Of a stretch of 64,000 nucleotides of DNA, positions 43,658 through 56,472 are shown one piece after another. A program made the position numbers and the translations under genes. The notes below the pieces were generated by a model that made no database searches, was not told the DNA's origin, and worked only from the letters and a program-made list of their open reading frames with translations. The stretch spans positions 39,534,862 to 39,598,861 of the forward strand of contig CM034233.1 of NCBI GenBank assembly GCA_019916065.1. Reading direction: 5' to 3'. This DNA comes from Vitellaria paradoxa (lineage: Eukaryota > Streptophyta > Magnoliopsida > Ericales > Sapotaceae). The first letter of the stretch is position 1. The number at the start of each line of letters is the position of its first letter.

Positions 43658-44176
43658 TGATGACACAGTGAACTCGAGTCCTCCGAGAGTCTGATTTAAG
43701 TCCGAAATGTTATCCAACACACCGATGTGGTTCCTACCGAAGAATCTTTGATGCTTAAGTTAGCAAAGGAATTGAGAGAAAGTATTTTGACAAAGTTTTA
43801 GTAAGGTAAAGAGTGTACGTACCATATACTTGAGAGGCTGGTGTATATATATATATATAAGTGTGAGACCTGTATGGGTATGATGCATGTGAGCCTCATA
43901 CGATTATACTTCCTTCTAATCATATTATGCCACGTGTATTATAGATCCTAAGGTCGATTTCCATATTAGTTATCAAAACCGTTATGCAATAGGCAGCACT
44001 TTGACAGGCAACAATCACAAAATATGCTAGAATATGGTTAGACATGCGATTATGACATAAGTAATCTTGTCTTTAATACGCTGATCGGTCAGCCCGACCA
44101 AAGTTAATAACGGTCGGCTAGTCGGATTGGGTCGTGGTCGCTCGGGTAACCCTGCTCGGTCGAGTGCACCCTATCA
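43658..44176 (-). repeat. 5' LTR of Tat2 (519 bp)
   Basis: The minus strand starts TGATAGGGTGCACTC at 44176 and ends GTGTCATCA at 43658, followed by GTTGGCACTGTCTGTGGG (PBS region, 43657-43640). A (TA)n tract at 43847-43858 lies at the TATA position. Confidence 0.92.
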
Positions 44177-45643
44177 AAATATATTTAAAATTTTGTATTT
44201 ATTTATCCTTTCCCTGACTTTTAATTTTTTTTCCTTTTTCCTCACTTTTCTTTTCCCTTGCCAAATATTCACTCTAAACTTGGGTAGCTAGATTCTTACT
44301 CGCAAATATAATATAGATTTTTGTTCTCCTCTTTAATTTTCTTAACTAACCTTAAAATGAGAATCCGACACATGAAATTCTACCTATGCTATATCAACAA
44401 ACACAACATGTATAATTATTTTAATGTTGGTAAATTGGCATTTGCATAAGACTTAACCATTTTTCAATACTTCAAAAATATTTTAAATAGACTTGTTCAG
44501 ACATATCTCTGATGATGAGTCATTTGGTAGCCTATCCACTTACTTGGTAGCCTATCCACTTATCCACGTGTCTTTAACTCCCCTACACCTATCTGCATTG
44601 GTCTCTTACTTATTTCACCACCTTCTGTATTACTTGAGCATTACATCACAATGGGTTTATAAGGATGCATTACCAAGTGCTTGAGAGAGAGAGATTAAGA
44701 ATTGGCTAAGGGAGATTTTTTATGAAAGGAATTTTTTAGAGTAAGTGAGAGTGTGTGTGTATTCTTGTTGGGTTGAAAAGAGAAAAAGAGGAAGAGAAGA
44801 ATTTAGCAACCGGAGAAAAAGGAGAAGAAGAAGATAAAGAGACAACTACCCATCAATGCAACCTATTTTCTTTGCATCCATCTCTTTCCCTGGTGCGTCT
44901 TCAAGAGGTAAGAATACTTGCATTTTCTATATTCTATTCTAAGAACATGTGAAGATGAAAACTAAATTTGGTTTGCATGCAGTTGACCATAGAAAAATCT
45001 TAAAATTTTGTTATACATGTTTAAATCCATAAAATTGTTGGTGGAAAACTCATTTGAGTATTAGGTTTAAATGATTTTACGAACCTTTAAAGTAATGTAT
45101 ATTATTTATAATGACTTTAAATACTTGGATATGATTTTAAAACAAAAACAGGGGTTGGTATTTGAAAACCCAAAATTTCTAGCTATTGGTGTTTAGCTAG
45201 TGTTCATACAACCTAGTCGTATGCACGTCCACTCAAACAAACCCCCTTGACTTGGGCTTTTTTCTGTTATAAACCATCTTTTGACCGTGTGCACAATACC
45301 CCATTCTCATTCCCATCACAATGCCTCTATTTGGACAGGTGTCCAGACAATAGGGTATAATTGGACTTTTCTTACTTGTTAAAGTTCTAATGGATAATTT
45401 TGTTAAGTATTAATATTATGGCATGATGACACATGAGAAGCACATTATGAAATGATATATTGAGGTTATCTTATATTGTCTTATAATGGTATGATATAAG
45501 ATTAGATAACATATATTGAGATATCATGTGATGAGATACTAGTTGTGCTACACTATGTTGAGATGGTTTGGAATTATTGATTTAGGTTGGGGGGTGAAAA
45601 GTACTAAAAAATAGAGTGTACATACCCACGAGTTGAGAGTTTT
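44177..45643 (+). other. Spacer with a 19-bp duplication and a possible first exon
   Basis: 44524-44542 and 44544-44562 are two copies of TTGGTAGCCTATCCACTTA. A GA-rich leader (44690-44850) precedes ATG at 44856, and an open stretch (MQPIFFASISFPGASSR) ends at a good donor, AAGAG|GTAAGA, at 44907/44908. That looks like a small 5' exon of a host gene whose remainder would lie beyond the retrotransposon at 45644. No protein family is recognised and this is only a suggestion. Confidence 0.25.
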
Positions 45644-48072
45644 TGTCACTCCCTGAATCTTGTAACCTGAGGAGCAAGTGAATGAGTCACACAAGTCATG
45701 TTCTAAATGTCCATGACCCTAATTAGAGCCATTCATCCACCCTGGAGTATGCATCCACAACAAGACAATAAAATAACTAGCTAATTCTTGGTCAAACCAT
45801 GATTCATTGCTCCAACCACAACCTAAATAATTTCCAACCCAATCAAATAATTTCCAAACCTAAATAAATATTACAATCCCGAATAATTAAACATGAAATA
45901 GAAATGCAACATATCTACGACTACAATGCATCACTTAATCTAACCATAGCCCACCTAAGTCTCACTCTCATGACTTACAACAAAGTCTGTAAGAACATGA
46001 GCACTAATCCACTTGTGCTCATCATGCATAATATAAATATATATGATAGGTAACAAAATAATATAAACAATAAATCAACACCAGTTTAATCATCCATCAC
46101 AATTCATCATAATAAATCATTATTTAAAATCAGTACTCAATATCACCATAAGTCTCAACAATAAATCCAATTATTAGTCTTATAAATCTCATCATCATTA
46201 AATCACATCCACCTTCATATTCACATTCGTGTTCATTAGGTAAGTACCGTCAACATAGCCCCTTTTATGAACCTAAACCTAAGGGTAGCAATGCACCCAT
46301 CAATATCTTAAACCTTGCCCCTTTTATAAGCCTAAGTCTAATGGTAGTAATGCACCCATCAATATCTCAAACCGTCATGTTGTAGGCTACTAACCTACTA
46401 GCATAAACACCAATCCATATGCCGATTTTGGTACTTTCAACTCTAGGGTAATCTTTATACCCTACCTATTTCTAGTACCCTCCATCCCCATATTCACAAT
46501 CTCAATCTCATTTCATCATCTCTTTCATAAACATTGTCATAACTATTTTCATCATTTTCAATGTCATTTTTAAAACCATTTATCATAAACAACATTTCAC
46601 CATAAGCAATCCATCACACACAACATCATCCCATCATAATAATTTGTCATAACCAAGATTATTTCATCATCTTATAACAAGTTAATATTTCATCATAATC
46701 TACTAATAATATCATCTCAGGCTAATTCATATTACAATAACTTATCATCATCTACAATTATCACATCAATATTTTTTCATCTAATATTAAACTCTTTCAT
46801 AAGGCATTTTTCACTAAAAAAAAAAAAAAATCATCCAAATATTTCAAAACCATAAACTTTTCATTTACTCTAAAAAAAATAATACTCCTCTTTATTAATT
46901 TTTTTTCTATGTTAACCAATTTTAACTGAAGCACATCACTAAAATGAATATCAAAAATTTTTTATGAGCCAAACTATAATTTCCCATAATTATAGGGACA
47001 AATTTGTAATTTTCTAAAAACTTAGCGCTACTTCGTAATTATTCCAAACTTCTGAGGCTATTCTGAAATTTTTAGAAATAGTTGGGGTTAGTTTGTTATA
47101 TATAAACCCTTTAGGGCTGACTTGTAATTTTAAGAATTTTCATGAAATATGCCAAAGTATATTTTCTTATTTATTCTTCCTAAACCAGAGACAAGTTTCC
47201 AATTGTTTCTTTCCAAAGTCCACCGTTATTAACTTGAGGTTATTTTCTTGAAAATAATGTGTCAAAATGATATTCCAAAATTTATATAAACAAGAAAGAA
47301 AATTGAAATTTAATAACCATAAATCAAATCTTTCGAGTTAAAATTTATCATTTTTTTCACAAAATATACATGCACAGACATGCATATATAGCTTAAATTT
47401 AACCATATACAGTGCAATAAAAATAAAAATATATATATAAAAATCATCACAATATTTTCCACATCTTATATATGATTTAAAATGCATCAAATAAGTATAT
47501 CAAACTTTCAAATGACGACAAACAAATGCCTGTGAGTTGCCAATAATCTTCTCGTAGGCTAAAGTTATTAATCCTATCATCAAAATAATTTTACCAAAAT
47601 ATTTCAATATATTCTCCACTACAAACCTAGAAACATATTTGCATTTGGTGAAGGTTAATTACACTTATACCCGATCTCGTTTGCTTCTCCACTCTCGGCT
47701 GTGTCTTGGCTCTCTCTCTCTCTCCCCCCCCCAATACTCTCTCAATTTTCTCTCATAGAGTAAACCAACTATCAACACATATATATAAGTTACACACTTG
47801 ATGCCCAGGTCTCCCAAGCCATCAAATAGGCTATAAATCATATTGCTGCTAAAGCCTCCTCTATAGGCTATATATACTCATATAAATACATATATATATA
47901 TATATATATATATAGGTAATCAACAGTTACAAGCCAAGCATAGAAAGGCTCTGCAAGACCCTCCCCCCTTCATGTGCACAACGTGATCTTTTTTTATAAA
48001 ATAATATGCATTAAAATAATATACATTAAAATAATAATTTATATTTAAACTTTAAAATTTTAGATTATTACA
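45644..48072 (-). repeat. 3' LTR of the Tekay-like element (2429 bp)
   Basis: It begins TGTAATAATCTAAAA at 48072 on the minus strand and ends ...GGGAGTGACA at 45644. It contains a duplicated unit of about 60 bp (46258-46375; GCCCCTTTTAT...AATATCT), a (CT)n tract (about 47710-47729) and a (TA)n tract (about 47887-47911). Its partner is 52605-54990. No gene lies inside it. Confidence 0.88.
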
Positions 48073-51000
48073 TTCTCCTCTCATAAAAATTTTGCTCTCA
48101 AAATTTGAGACAATAGCACGAACATAACTCTAGGAAAACAATTGCAGATATATTCTCCGCACCTTAAACTCACGCTTTAAAGTAGACTCTTCAGCATCCT
48201 GATGTTTCTAACGTGAACAGGATTATTAAAAATCAACTCATTAAACAATACTTAGATCATTTCACAAATTAACAAATCATAACAAATCAAAAACATAAAT
48301 ATCCACACCTCCGCTGTGCTACTTTGAATCCGATCACTAACCCAACTGCTCCTTAAATAATTTGTAATAACAACCCACTTTTAAATCCCTATCTCCACAA
48401 CACCAATCCTTAACCTCCATCTCATATGGTACTATCATTATATACCTATCCAATTTCTAAAATATTACACCTAATCATCTCCTAAGTCAAAGTCGTTTCC
48501 TTAACAAAACTTCAATATTTCCTCCACATCATAATATCGATATTCTCTTATCCAAATTTCTATAACATTTCTCACTTAAATATTTCAGGATCCTTTTTCC
48601 ATCAATTTTGTCATGTGATTTATATTTATACTTTTTCTTCAAAAAATAGTTCTTTCTACAAACTCATTTTAACATACCAACACACCTCACACACTCCATC
48701 GTCCCTTGATCATACAGTTAGAATAATAGGAACATACACACTTCTGTTATTACACATCCAAAACACAGCACCCCCATTTTCAGGGTTTTATTTCACTTTA
48801 TCATATTATTTAATATCTTCTTCTTTCAACAACAGTTCTTATCTTAATTCATTATTTGCTACTACCAACTAGTTTATCAATACTTTTAATTAATCATGGA
48901 TAATAATCTTAAAGTACTTTATTTACCAAATCCTCTTAGGACAACACACCCTATACCGAACTTATCATTACCCCAGAATGTTACTTTTCTATTTCATTTC
49001 TAATTTCTCTCATAAGTCTAAACTTGAAACACATGGCCTTTATATTTAATCCCTCTAGTTGAAACCACGAGTCTATCCAATCAAAGTTATACCATAACCA
49101 AATAGGCTACATTAAAATTTATCATACCAAACACGTAGTTGCTAGACATCACAAATCACAATAATATCACACTAATCCATAAAGACACAATACCAAGTGT
49201 ATCATATTTAAATATAATAAATATCCAGCTAAGCATAGCTACTAATCAATTTAAGTTATAAATCCTTTATCAATTCTAACTTTGTAATTTTCCTTCTCCA
49301 TTCCCACACCTTTGGTTCTCAAATATTACTTCTATCTTAGTTTTTCTCCATCCTTACATACTCACATCACTCCATTAAGTATTCTTTTAATCCAACCCAA
49401 CTAATTAAATACGGATTAAAACAAAAAGGCCTAAATTCTAAACCACAATTTACCATATTATTCACAACATAATTAATAACCTAAAAATAAAATAGGGATA
49501 CTAAAAAAAAAAAAAAACACAGTATGCTATTTATTCCATTTCAAATCCCTTCTCCTTCCACATATTTATCCTCTTTTTTTACTCCCAACTACAATTGGAC
49601 TCACCTATTAGCTTCGGATTTTTATCAAACTAAACCCAAATAATCCTTTCCACTAGAAGTCATCTCCTTCACCTGCCTTGCTATTCCTGTATATATACTT
49701 ATGCACAATAACCTAGTTGGTAAACCAATATTTTAACTTACTAAAGCATGCATCGTTACCACTATAAGTTCCAGCATAGTTTATAAATAATCAAGCACGT
49801 GAAACTCCCTAACCCACTATTCAATACAATCTGCCTCATTTCAATTATACACATATATATATTTACATACCACATCAACTTCATCCCAGACTTTAGTAAT
49901 TAATCCTTCATTAATAAAAAAAATCCAGTATATGGATAACTTAAAAACATACGAAGTTTTACAACTTGTCTAGATAATCATGAAACATCCTACTCATCAA
50001 ATCCATGAATATTGTTAGGGCATTAGACAACCCAAATGGCATTAGCAAGAGCTTGTATAATGCCACCTTAGAAATATCCTCCTGCCTTATCTTCAATTTA
50101 TAGTACCCAAACTTTAAATTAGTCTTTGAAAATACTAATAATCCTTTCAACTGGCCAAACAATTCATCAATTTTTAGTAAAGGATAAAATTTTATTCAGC
50201 TTTCTGTAGTCAATATACATTCTCAACATCCCATCCTTCTTTACTATGAATAATGCCAGTGCACCCATGTTGAGTTACTCAGCCTGATAAATTCCTTAGC
50301 CAACAAATCCTTCTCTTACTTCTTTAGCTCTACCAACTCTGCTGGTGCCAAACTGTGCAGAAGAATGGATGTAGGTTCTGTACCAAGAACCAAGTCAATA
50401 TGGAATTCCACTTAATGTTTAGGTAGCAAGCCAGAAATTTCTTTTGGAAACACCTTCGGAAATTCAAAAACAACACCTTACATTTTATTTCATTTTTTAA
50501 ATATTAAAATTTTAATTCATTATATTTTTTAATGCCACTAAAATGCACCACAATCTCAAATGATAAAATTATTGAATCTCTCCTTCTAGAAGTTCATCCA
50601 CATTGAGCACAATCACTTTGTTCTTGAGCCTCAATTATCCATTTAGGGGTTATACTTCTGTACTCAACACTTTAGCCAAAAGACTGACAACACTATATTT
50701 TCTGATAAAATTGGTCCCACGACTGGAACCCTATAACCCCCTATTCACATTATTAGTATCATTCCTAAATGACTCCATCTCCAGAAATTTATTTCTCTAT
50801 TATAATAATTCTCATCCCTAAGAATCTCAAAATCCAAAATATTTTGTCGAAGACTTTATTGAAAGCAACCCTAGCAACACCTAAATTCCTCAACCTCTTA
50901 AAGCATCGGCCATTACATTGGCCTTACCCAAATAACATTGGAGATTTTAAGAACAAAATCTTCCTGGTACTCCATTCAACTGCATTACCTCATAGTCAAA

Positions 51001-52604
51001 TCACTTTGCATAAACAAATAACTTTAAAATCCTTCTATTCTAAGTACATTCTAAACTTTTCAACTATTTTGTTATCATCACAAAGGCTTCAATGCAAAGC
51101 CATTACAGTTAATCTAAGTTAAGTACAGGTTATCCTTCTTACATGATTTCAACTACCTTGACATACACCATCATCTGATCATTATGCATTAAGCACACAA
51201 CCTAAATTTTCTTGTAACCTATCATAATATCCAGAGTAACCCCTTCCATAGGTAAAAATAACCGACATAGAGTTTCAATCAATCTATGCCTCAACCCATA
51301 AAATGTTCTTATTTACTTTACCCCACCAATTTCAACTTCTTTCCCAAATCGGCCGAATCAATGAATCTATCAGTTGAGAGATAGCCCAAAATGAGGCAAT
51401 GGTAGTAACCTCTTAGATATCAAACACAACCTCGACTATACTCAGTTAATACAACTAAAACCTTTGGATGATCCACCATAATTACCCGACTAAATATCAC
51501 CTGACCCCAAACTTTATCTCAAACAAATCGAACCCATACTTACTATTCTTAATGCATAATCATTTAGTCAAATTACCAAAACTCAATAACTAATATGCCT
51601 CCTCAATTACCTCTAAGTTTGGCAATCTCTAATTTACTCAAAACTAGCATCCCCCCTTAACAAGAATTTCTAATACCCTGACAACAAAATACTATATTAG
51701 TTAAAACTATGAACCCACAAACGACTTGATTAAATTTTGAACTTTCCAAAACTTAACTAGTACTATAGAATGAGGTGCAATAGAAATAGGAGAGACATCT
51801 GACATAGAATCTAGGAAAAGTTAATCTACCTCCTCTAAGGAGATTAACCCCACTCTTCATCAAGAAACACATCCACAAATCTACACATTACTTACGGAAA
51901 CAAAATTGAAACTCCTTCTCATTCAACCTCAAACTGACCATCTAAACACAAGGTTTCCTAATGTGCTTAATATCATTAGTGGTGAAGACGACATTATTGT
52001 TGCCTCATCCCAAATCTTAACTAGGGTATCCTTAGATAAACAATTATTACACATCCATAGCAACAATCAATCACCACTTATCAAGTTGGTAACTCATCCA
52101 TTTCAGAATTTAAATCTCTATCATTGCTATTACTACTTTAAAAGCATTCCACAATTACACATCACTCGACAATAAAATACAATCTCAATAAATCCTTAAG
52201 TCATTAACTTAGACTCTCTAAGCCTCTTAAACTTCAAATTTAAAATTTTCTATTATATTCACAACTACATCTAACCATCATTCTAATGTTAAAACTACTA
52301 TTAAAACATCTTTCAAACCTTATGCCTAGGCCTAACAAACCACCTCACGCCACTTGCTCACACATCGACTTTACTTACCATCAGCTAAGGATATTTCATA
52401 AGTTTCCATGTCTCTTACCAACAGGGTCATTGCTCTAGCAACATTCCCACTTCCGTCCACTTCTACTACCAATTATGCCACAAAATATCAATGAGTCCAT
52501 TTTTAAAAATAAATAAATGTCAGTTATAACTCATAAGTATGCAACATGTAATCCCATACTCCCACTATCCCTTAAATATTCTAATCTAGGCTCTGATATC
52601 AACC
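48073..52604 (-). pseudogene. Tekay-like internal region, badly degraded gag-pol
   Basis: Recognisable parts, minus strand: VVFEFPKVFPKEISGLLP and APAELVELKK (50480-50300); [19 protein letters not shown] (50245-50190); and the open stretch 50162-49959 with [20 protein letters not shown], then [11 protein letters not shown] and [20 protein letters not shown]. These are RT blocks, with an internal loss around the RTRYGHYEF motif. The chromodomain tail reads EESTLKREFKVRRIYLQLF at about 48195-48138, shortly before the PPT (AGAGGAGAA, about 48083-48075). gag, protease, RNase H and integrase core are not readable. The plus-strand open stretches at 50603-52175 are chance. Confidence 0.75.
52586..52601 (-). 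other. Primer-binding site of the Tekay-like element
   Basis: The minus strand reads TTGATATCAGAGCC just after the LTR end (GGGTGTAACA|GG). It differs from the initiator tRNA-Met match TTGGTATCAGAGC at one position. Confidence 0.8.
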
Positions 52605-54990
52605 TGTTACACCCTAAATCTTGTGACCCGAGAAGCGTGTGAATAAATCACACTTGTCATGTTCTAAATGTCCATTACCTTGAGTAGAGTCATTCAACCA
52701 CCCTGGAGCATGCATCCACAATAAGATAATAGAATAGATAGCTAAGTCTTGGTCAAGCCAGCCATCATTGCTCCAACCACAACCTAAATAATTAAATCTA
52801 GATCTTATGACCTTTTATAACCCAATTAAATAATCTCCAAACCTAAATAAATTTTGCAGTCCTAGATAATCAAACTTAAAATAGAAATGCAACATATCTG
52901 CAACTACAATGTATCACTTAATCCAACCACAGTCCACCTAAGTCTCAGTCTCAAAACTTGTAACACAATCTGTAAGGACATGAGCACTAATCCACTTGTA
53001 CTCATGATGCATAATATAAAAATATATGATTTGCAATAAAATAACATGAATAAGAAATCAACACCAGTTTAATCATCCATCACAATTCATCATAATATAT
53101 CATTATCTAAAATTAATTCTCAGTATCACCATGAGTCTCAACAATAAATCCAGTTATTAGTCTTATTAGTCTCATCATCATTAAATCACATCTACTTTCA
53201 CATTCACATTTATATTCATGAGGTGGGTACTGTCAATGTCACCCCTTTTATGAGCCTAAGCCCAAATGTAGTGATGCACCCGTCAATATCTCAAACCATC
53301 GCCCCTTTATGAGCCTAAGCCCAATGGTAGCGATGCACCCATCAATATCTCAAACCATTATGTTATAGGTCACTAATCTATTGGCATGAACATCAATCCA
53401 TGCTTAGGTTTTGGGAATTTTAACCCTAGGGTAATCTTTGTACTCTTCTTATTTTCTAGTACACTTCATCCCCATATTCACAATCTCAATCTTATTTCAT
53501 CATCTCTTGGCATAAACACTATCATAACTATTTTCATCATCTTTAATTTCACTTTTGGAACCATTTATCATAAATAACATTCCCTCATAAGCAATCCATC
53601 ACACACATCATCATCTCATCAAAATAATTTATCATAACCAGGATTATCTCATTGTCTTATAACAAGTCAATATTTCATCATAATCCACTAATAATATCAC
53701 CTCATCATAATCCATATTACAACAACTTATTATCATCTACAATTATCACATCAATATTTTTCATCTAATATTAAGCTTTTTCATAAGGCATTTTACATTT
53801 AAAAAAAATCATCCAAATATTTTAAAATCAAATACTTTTCATTTATTTAAAAAACACTCTTCTTTATTAATTTTTTTCTATATTAGCAAATTTTAACCAA
53901 CGGGCATCACTAAACGAATATTAGAATTTTCCACAGGACAAATTATAACTTCCCATAACTCCAGGGCCAAAATTGTAATTTTTCAAAAACTTGAGGCCAC
54001 TTCGTAATTATTCAAAACTTCCAGAGCTAATCTAAAATATTTAGAAACGGTTGTGTTCACTTTATTATATATAAACCCTTTGAAGCTGACTTGTAATTTT
54101 AAGAACTTTCATGGAATGTACCAAAGCATATTCCCTGATTGATTCTTCCTTGACCAGAGACCCATTTCCAATTGTTTCTTTCCAAAGTCCATCTTGATTA
54201 AAGTTGGGGTTATTTTCTCGAAAATAATATGTCCAAATGGTATTCCAAAATTTATATAAACTTATGAAAAAAATTGAAATTTAATAGCCCTACATCAAAA
54301 TCTTTTTTGGGTTAAAATTTATCAATTTCTTCATAAAAAATACATGCACATACATGCATATATATATATAGCTTAAATTTAATCATATTTGGTGCAATAA
54401 AAATAAAAATAAACATATAAAAATCATCACAATAATTTTCACTTCTCATATATGTAATTTAAAATGCATCAAATCTCTACCTCAAACTTTCAAACGAAGA
54501 TAAATAAACGCCCATGAGTTGCCATCAATGTTTTCATATGCCAAAGTTATTAATCTTATCGTCGAAATAATTTTACCAAAATATTTCAATTTGTTCTCCA
54601 CTACAAACCTAGGAATACATTTGCATTTGATAGAGGTTAATTACACTTAACCAGTCCCAATTGCTCCTCTACTTTCGGCTCTCTCTCTCTCTCTCTCTCT
54701 CTCACTGTACCAATACTCTCTTGATTTTCTCTCAGACCGAACCAACTATCAACACACGTATCATATATATATAAGTGACACACTGGATGCCCAAGTCTCC
54801 CAAGCCATCAAAAAGGCTATAAGCCTACGGCTGCTAAAGCCTCCCCTATAGACTATATATAATCATATATACACATACATGCTTTCAACATTTATAAGCC
54901 AAGCAAAACAAAGGCTCTGCAAGACTTGCCCTCCCCCCCCCCATAATATATTTTAAAATAATAGACACTCAAATAATAATTTATATTCAT
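52605..54990 (-). repeat. 5' LTR of the Tekay-like element (outer end missing)
   Basis: It is collinear with 45644-48072, including the duplicated 60-bp unit (about 53240-53355) and the CT tract (about 54677-54702). Homology ends at AAATAATAATTTATATT (about 54990); the final TAGATTATTACA of the partner is absent. Confidence 0.85.
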
Positions 54991-56346
54991 GCACAATAGT
55001 TAGTTTTTCGTGCCAATAGGCTAACAACGTATGAAGAGGTGCCTTATGCGACATTGTTATTTTATTTGGCTACCAAAGATTTATACATCTAAAAAGACAT
55101 ATTTTCCATGACTCTGACCTAAATGCAAACAACAAGAAATGGAGTGATTTGGCTTGATCGTGGGTTAGTCACGTAGAGTTCCTAAACCCATTTAAATTGC
55201 TACGTTTATGTTATAGATGAGAAATTAGCATTGATCCCACGGTATATCATATTATGACCTTAAATATTAATTTACCATCATGATAATGACATGATAGGAC
55301 ACTATTATCTATGTACAGTTGTATAATTAACATGTGTTGCTGGTCACTTCCCTACAACATTATTACAGGCCAAAATATGACTTCATGATAGATCGAGCGG
55401 CATAATTGCACTTGATTTTTTTGTCTATTTACGATTATTTTGAGTATTGTTAACCTCTAGGGTGAGATAATTTTATATATATTTATATATCGTTTTCGAT
55501 CGAGTTGTAAGACCGCAAGAACCCAATTTATTCTTTTGAGAGTTATTGTCTAACCAATAGTTGAGCCTGTTTTGTATATTATTTTAAAATACCAGTCCGG
55601 TATTTGCTCCAATTAAATGTTTAGCTCTGATTTAAAATAGGGGTTATGTGATTGATTATATTTATATATATTTAACCCGCATCTCAATTCACACGAAATT
55701 ACTTCAAATATCCGTAATCCAGGCTTTATGGACCCAAATATATATATATATATATTTGTTCTCATTGTTGATTTCGCATAATTTGCCACACAGGCGAAGC
55801 TTTTCAGTGGATAAAGTCAAACAACCAAATGAACGGTTTGTTTTAACAATATTCAAAAAAATGAATGGAGAAACCAAAGAAATTGGGACAACTGCTGTCT
55901 GTGATATGCTAAATAAATTGATTACGTGATAATAATTTTAGAGATGAGGCTTTGGTAGACAAACTCGTGAAGGTTTAAGAAAATTCACATAAAAGTGTGC
56001 CTGCAAAACTGAAATCTCCAAAAGTATTGCTGGGTGAACTATCTGGATGGATGAAAGTAATCTGCCAAAGATGGAATAAAACGAGAATAGGGTGAGAACA
56101 GCTATTAGGTTGCTATCATGAATTTGAAAAGTGAAACAAACTCACCACACCCTGTTTACGGCTGTCTGGCCATGGCCTTGATATAATTTTGCTAATATAC
56201 CATACTTTTTTGGAAAATCAATTTTTTTGATCCATTTTGTTTCGTAACATCTGCAAATCTGGAAACATAAGCCTTAAAATCACCAAAGATACAGAATGCA
56301 TACGTACTCTTCATGCATTTTTCCAGACTCCTCACCTAGCTTGAGA
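54991..56346. other. Low-copy-looking spacer, one unassigned open stretch
   Basis: It is mostly non-coding. 55790-55929 (plus) encodes FSVDKVKQPNERFVLTIF then KKMNGETKEIGTTAVCDML, ending at TGA; it has no recognised domain and no convincing start. 56040-56340 would be the 3' UTR of the minus-strand EF-hand exon. Confidence 0.3.
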
Positions 56347-56472
56347 TTAACGGAATTCATCATGGTAATCATATTCTTCATCATCGTCTTCACTGAATAT
56401 AGCACTATAAAAGACAAACGGACTATCAATCATCTCCTTCAAGGTTAGACGACCGTCTTTATCTGCGTCTGC
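56347..56472 (-). CDS. Last exon of an EF-hand calcium-binding protein gene (reticulocalbin/CREC-like)
   Basis: The exon is 126 nt: 41 codons plus TAA at 56349-56347. It begins right after a good acceptor (CATCTGCAG|GCAGAC at 56473/56472) and reads ADADKDGRLTLKEMIDSP, FVFYSAIFSEDD and DEEYDYHDEFR. The EF-hand loop DADKDGRLTLKE has acidic or oxygen ligands at positions 1, 3, 5, 9 and 12 and Gly at 6, so it looks able to bind calcium. The C-terminus ending in HDEF plus one residue is like plant EF-hand proteins related to reticulocalbin, which act in the secretory pathway. The reading is clean, with no stop or shift, unlike everything around it. Earlier exons should lie at higher coordinates; I could not identify any within the window, so it may be the tail of a gene with long, transposon-filled introns, or an exon fragment. 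Confidence 0.75.
   Translation of the reverse strand, partial: ADADKDGRLTLKEMIDSPFVFYSAIFSEDDDEEYDYHDEFR

Larger units (their letters stand above)
36744..44176 (-). mobile_element. Tat-type gypsy element 'Tat2', internally deleted
   Basis: On the minus strand: 5' LTR 44176-43658, PBS region 43657, truncated pol 43640-41084, tandem-repeat tract (40975-40560), an antisense gene (plus strand, 38003-40200), PPT (37280-37267), and 3' LTR 37266-36744. The LTRs have clean TGAT...ATCA ends, match each other well along their whole length, and belong to the same family as the Tat1 3' LTR. gag, protease and most of RT are missing. No 5-bp target duplication is seen (CCATA left, AAATA right). Confidence 0.9.
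45644..54990 (-). mobile_element. Old Ty3/gypsy chromovirus, Tekay-like
   Basis: 3' LTR (48072-45644), PPT, a degraded coding region, PBS and 5' LTR (about 54990-52605), all on the minus strand. Long LTRs (2.4 kb), the GGTTGATATCAGAGCC primer site and a chromodomain tail fit the Tekay/Del lineage. The LTRs differ by many substitutions and indels, clearly more than the copia pair, so this insertion is older. The outer 30-45 bp of the 5' LTR are missing. Confidence 0.85.

Noticed and set aside
47700..47920. CT and TA microsatellites as regulatory signals
   Set aside because: They are simple repeats within an LTR, shared in part by the partner LTR; nothing further can be claimed.
50603..52175. 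Several plus-strand open stretches in the Tekay-like interior
   Set aside because: Composition is L/S/N/I-rich, typical of chance frames in AT-rich DNA; the element is coded on the other strand.
45644..54990. Endogenous pararetrovirus
   Set aside because: There are LTRs, a PPT and a chromodomain tail but no movement or coat protein region; it is a gypsy chromovirus.
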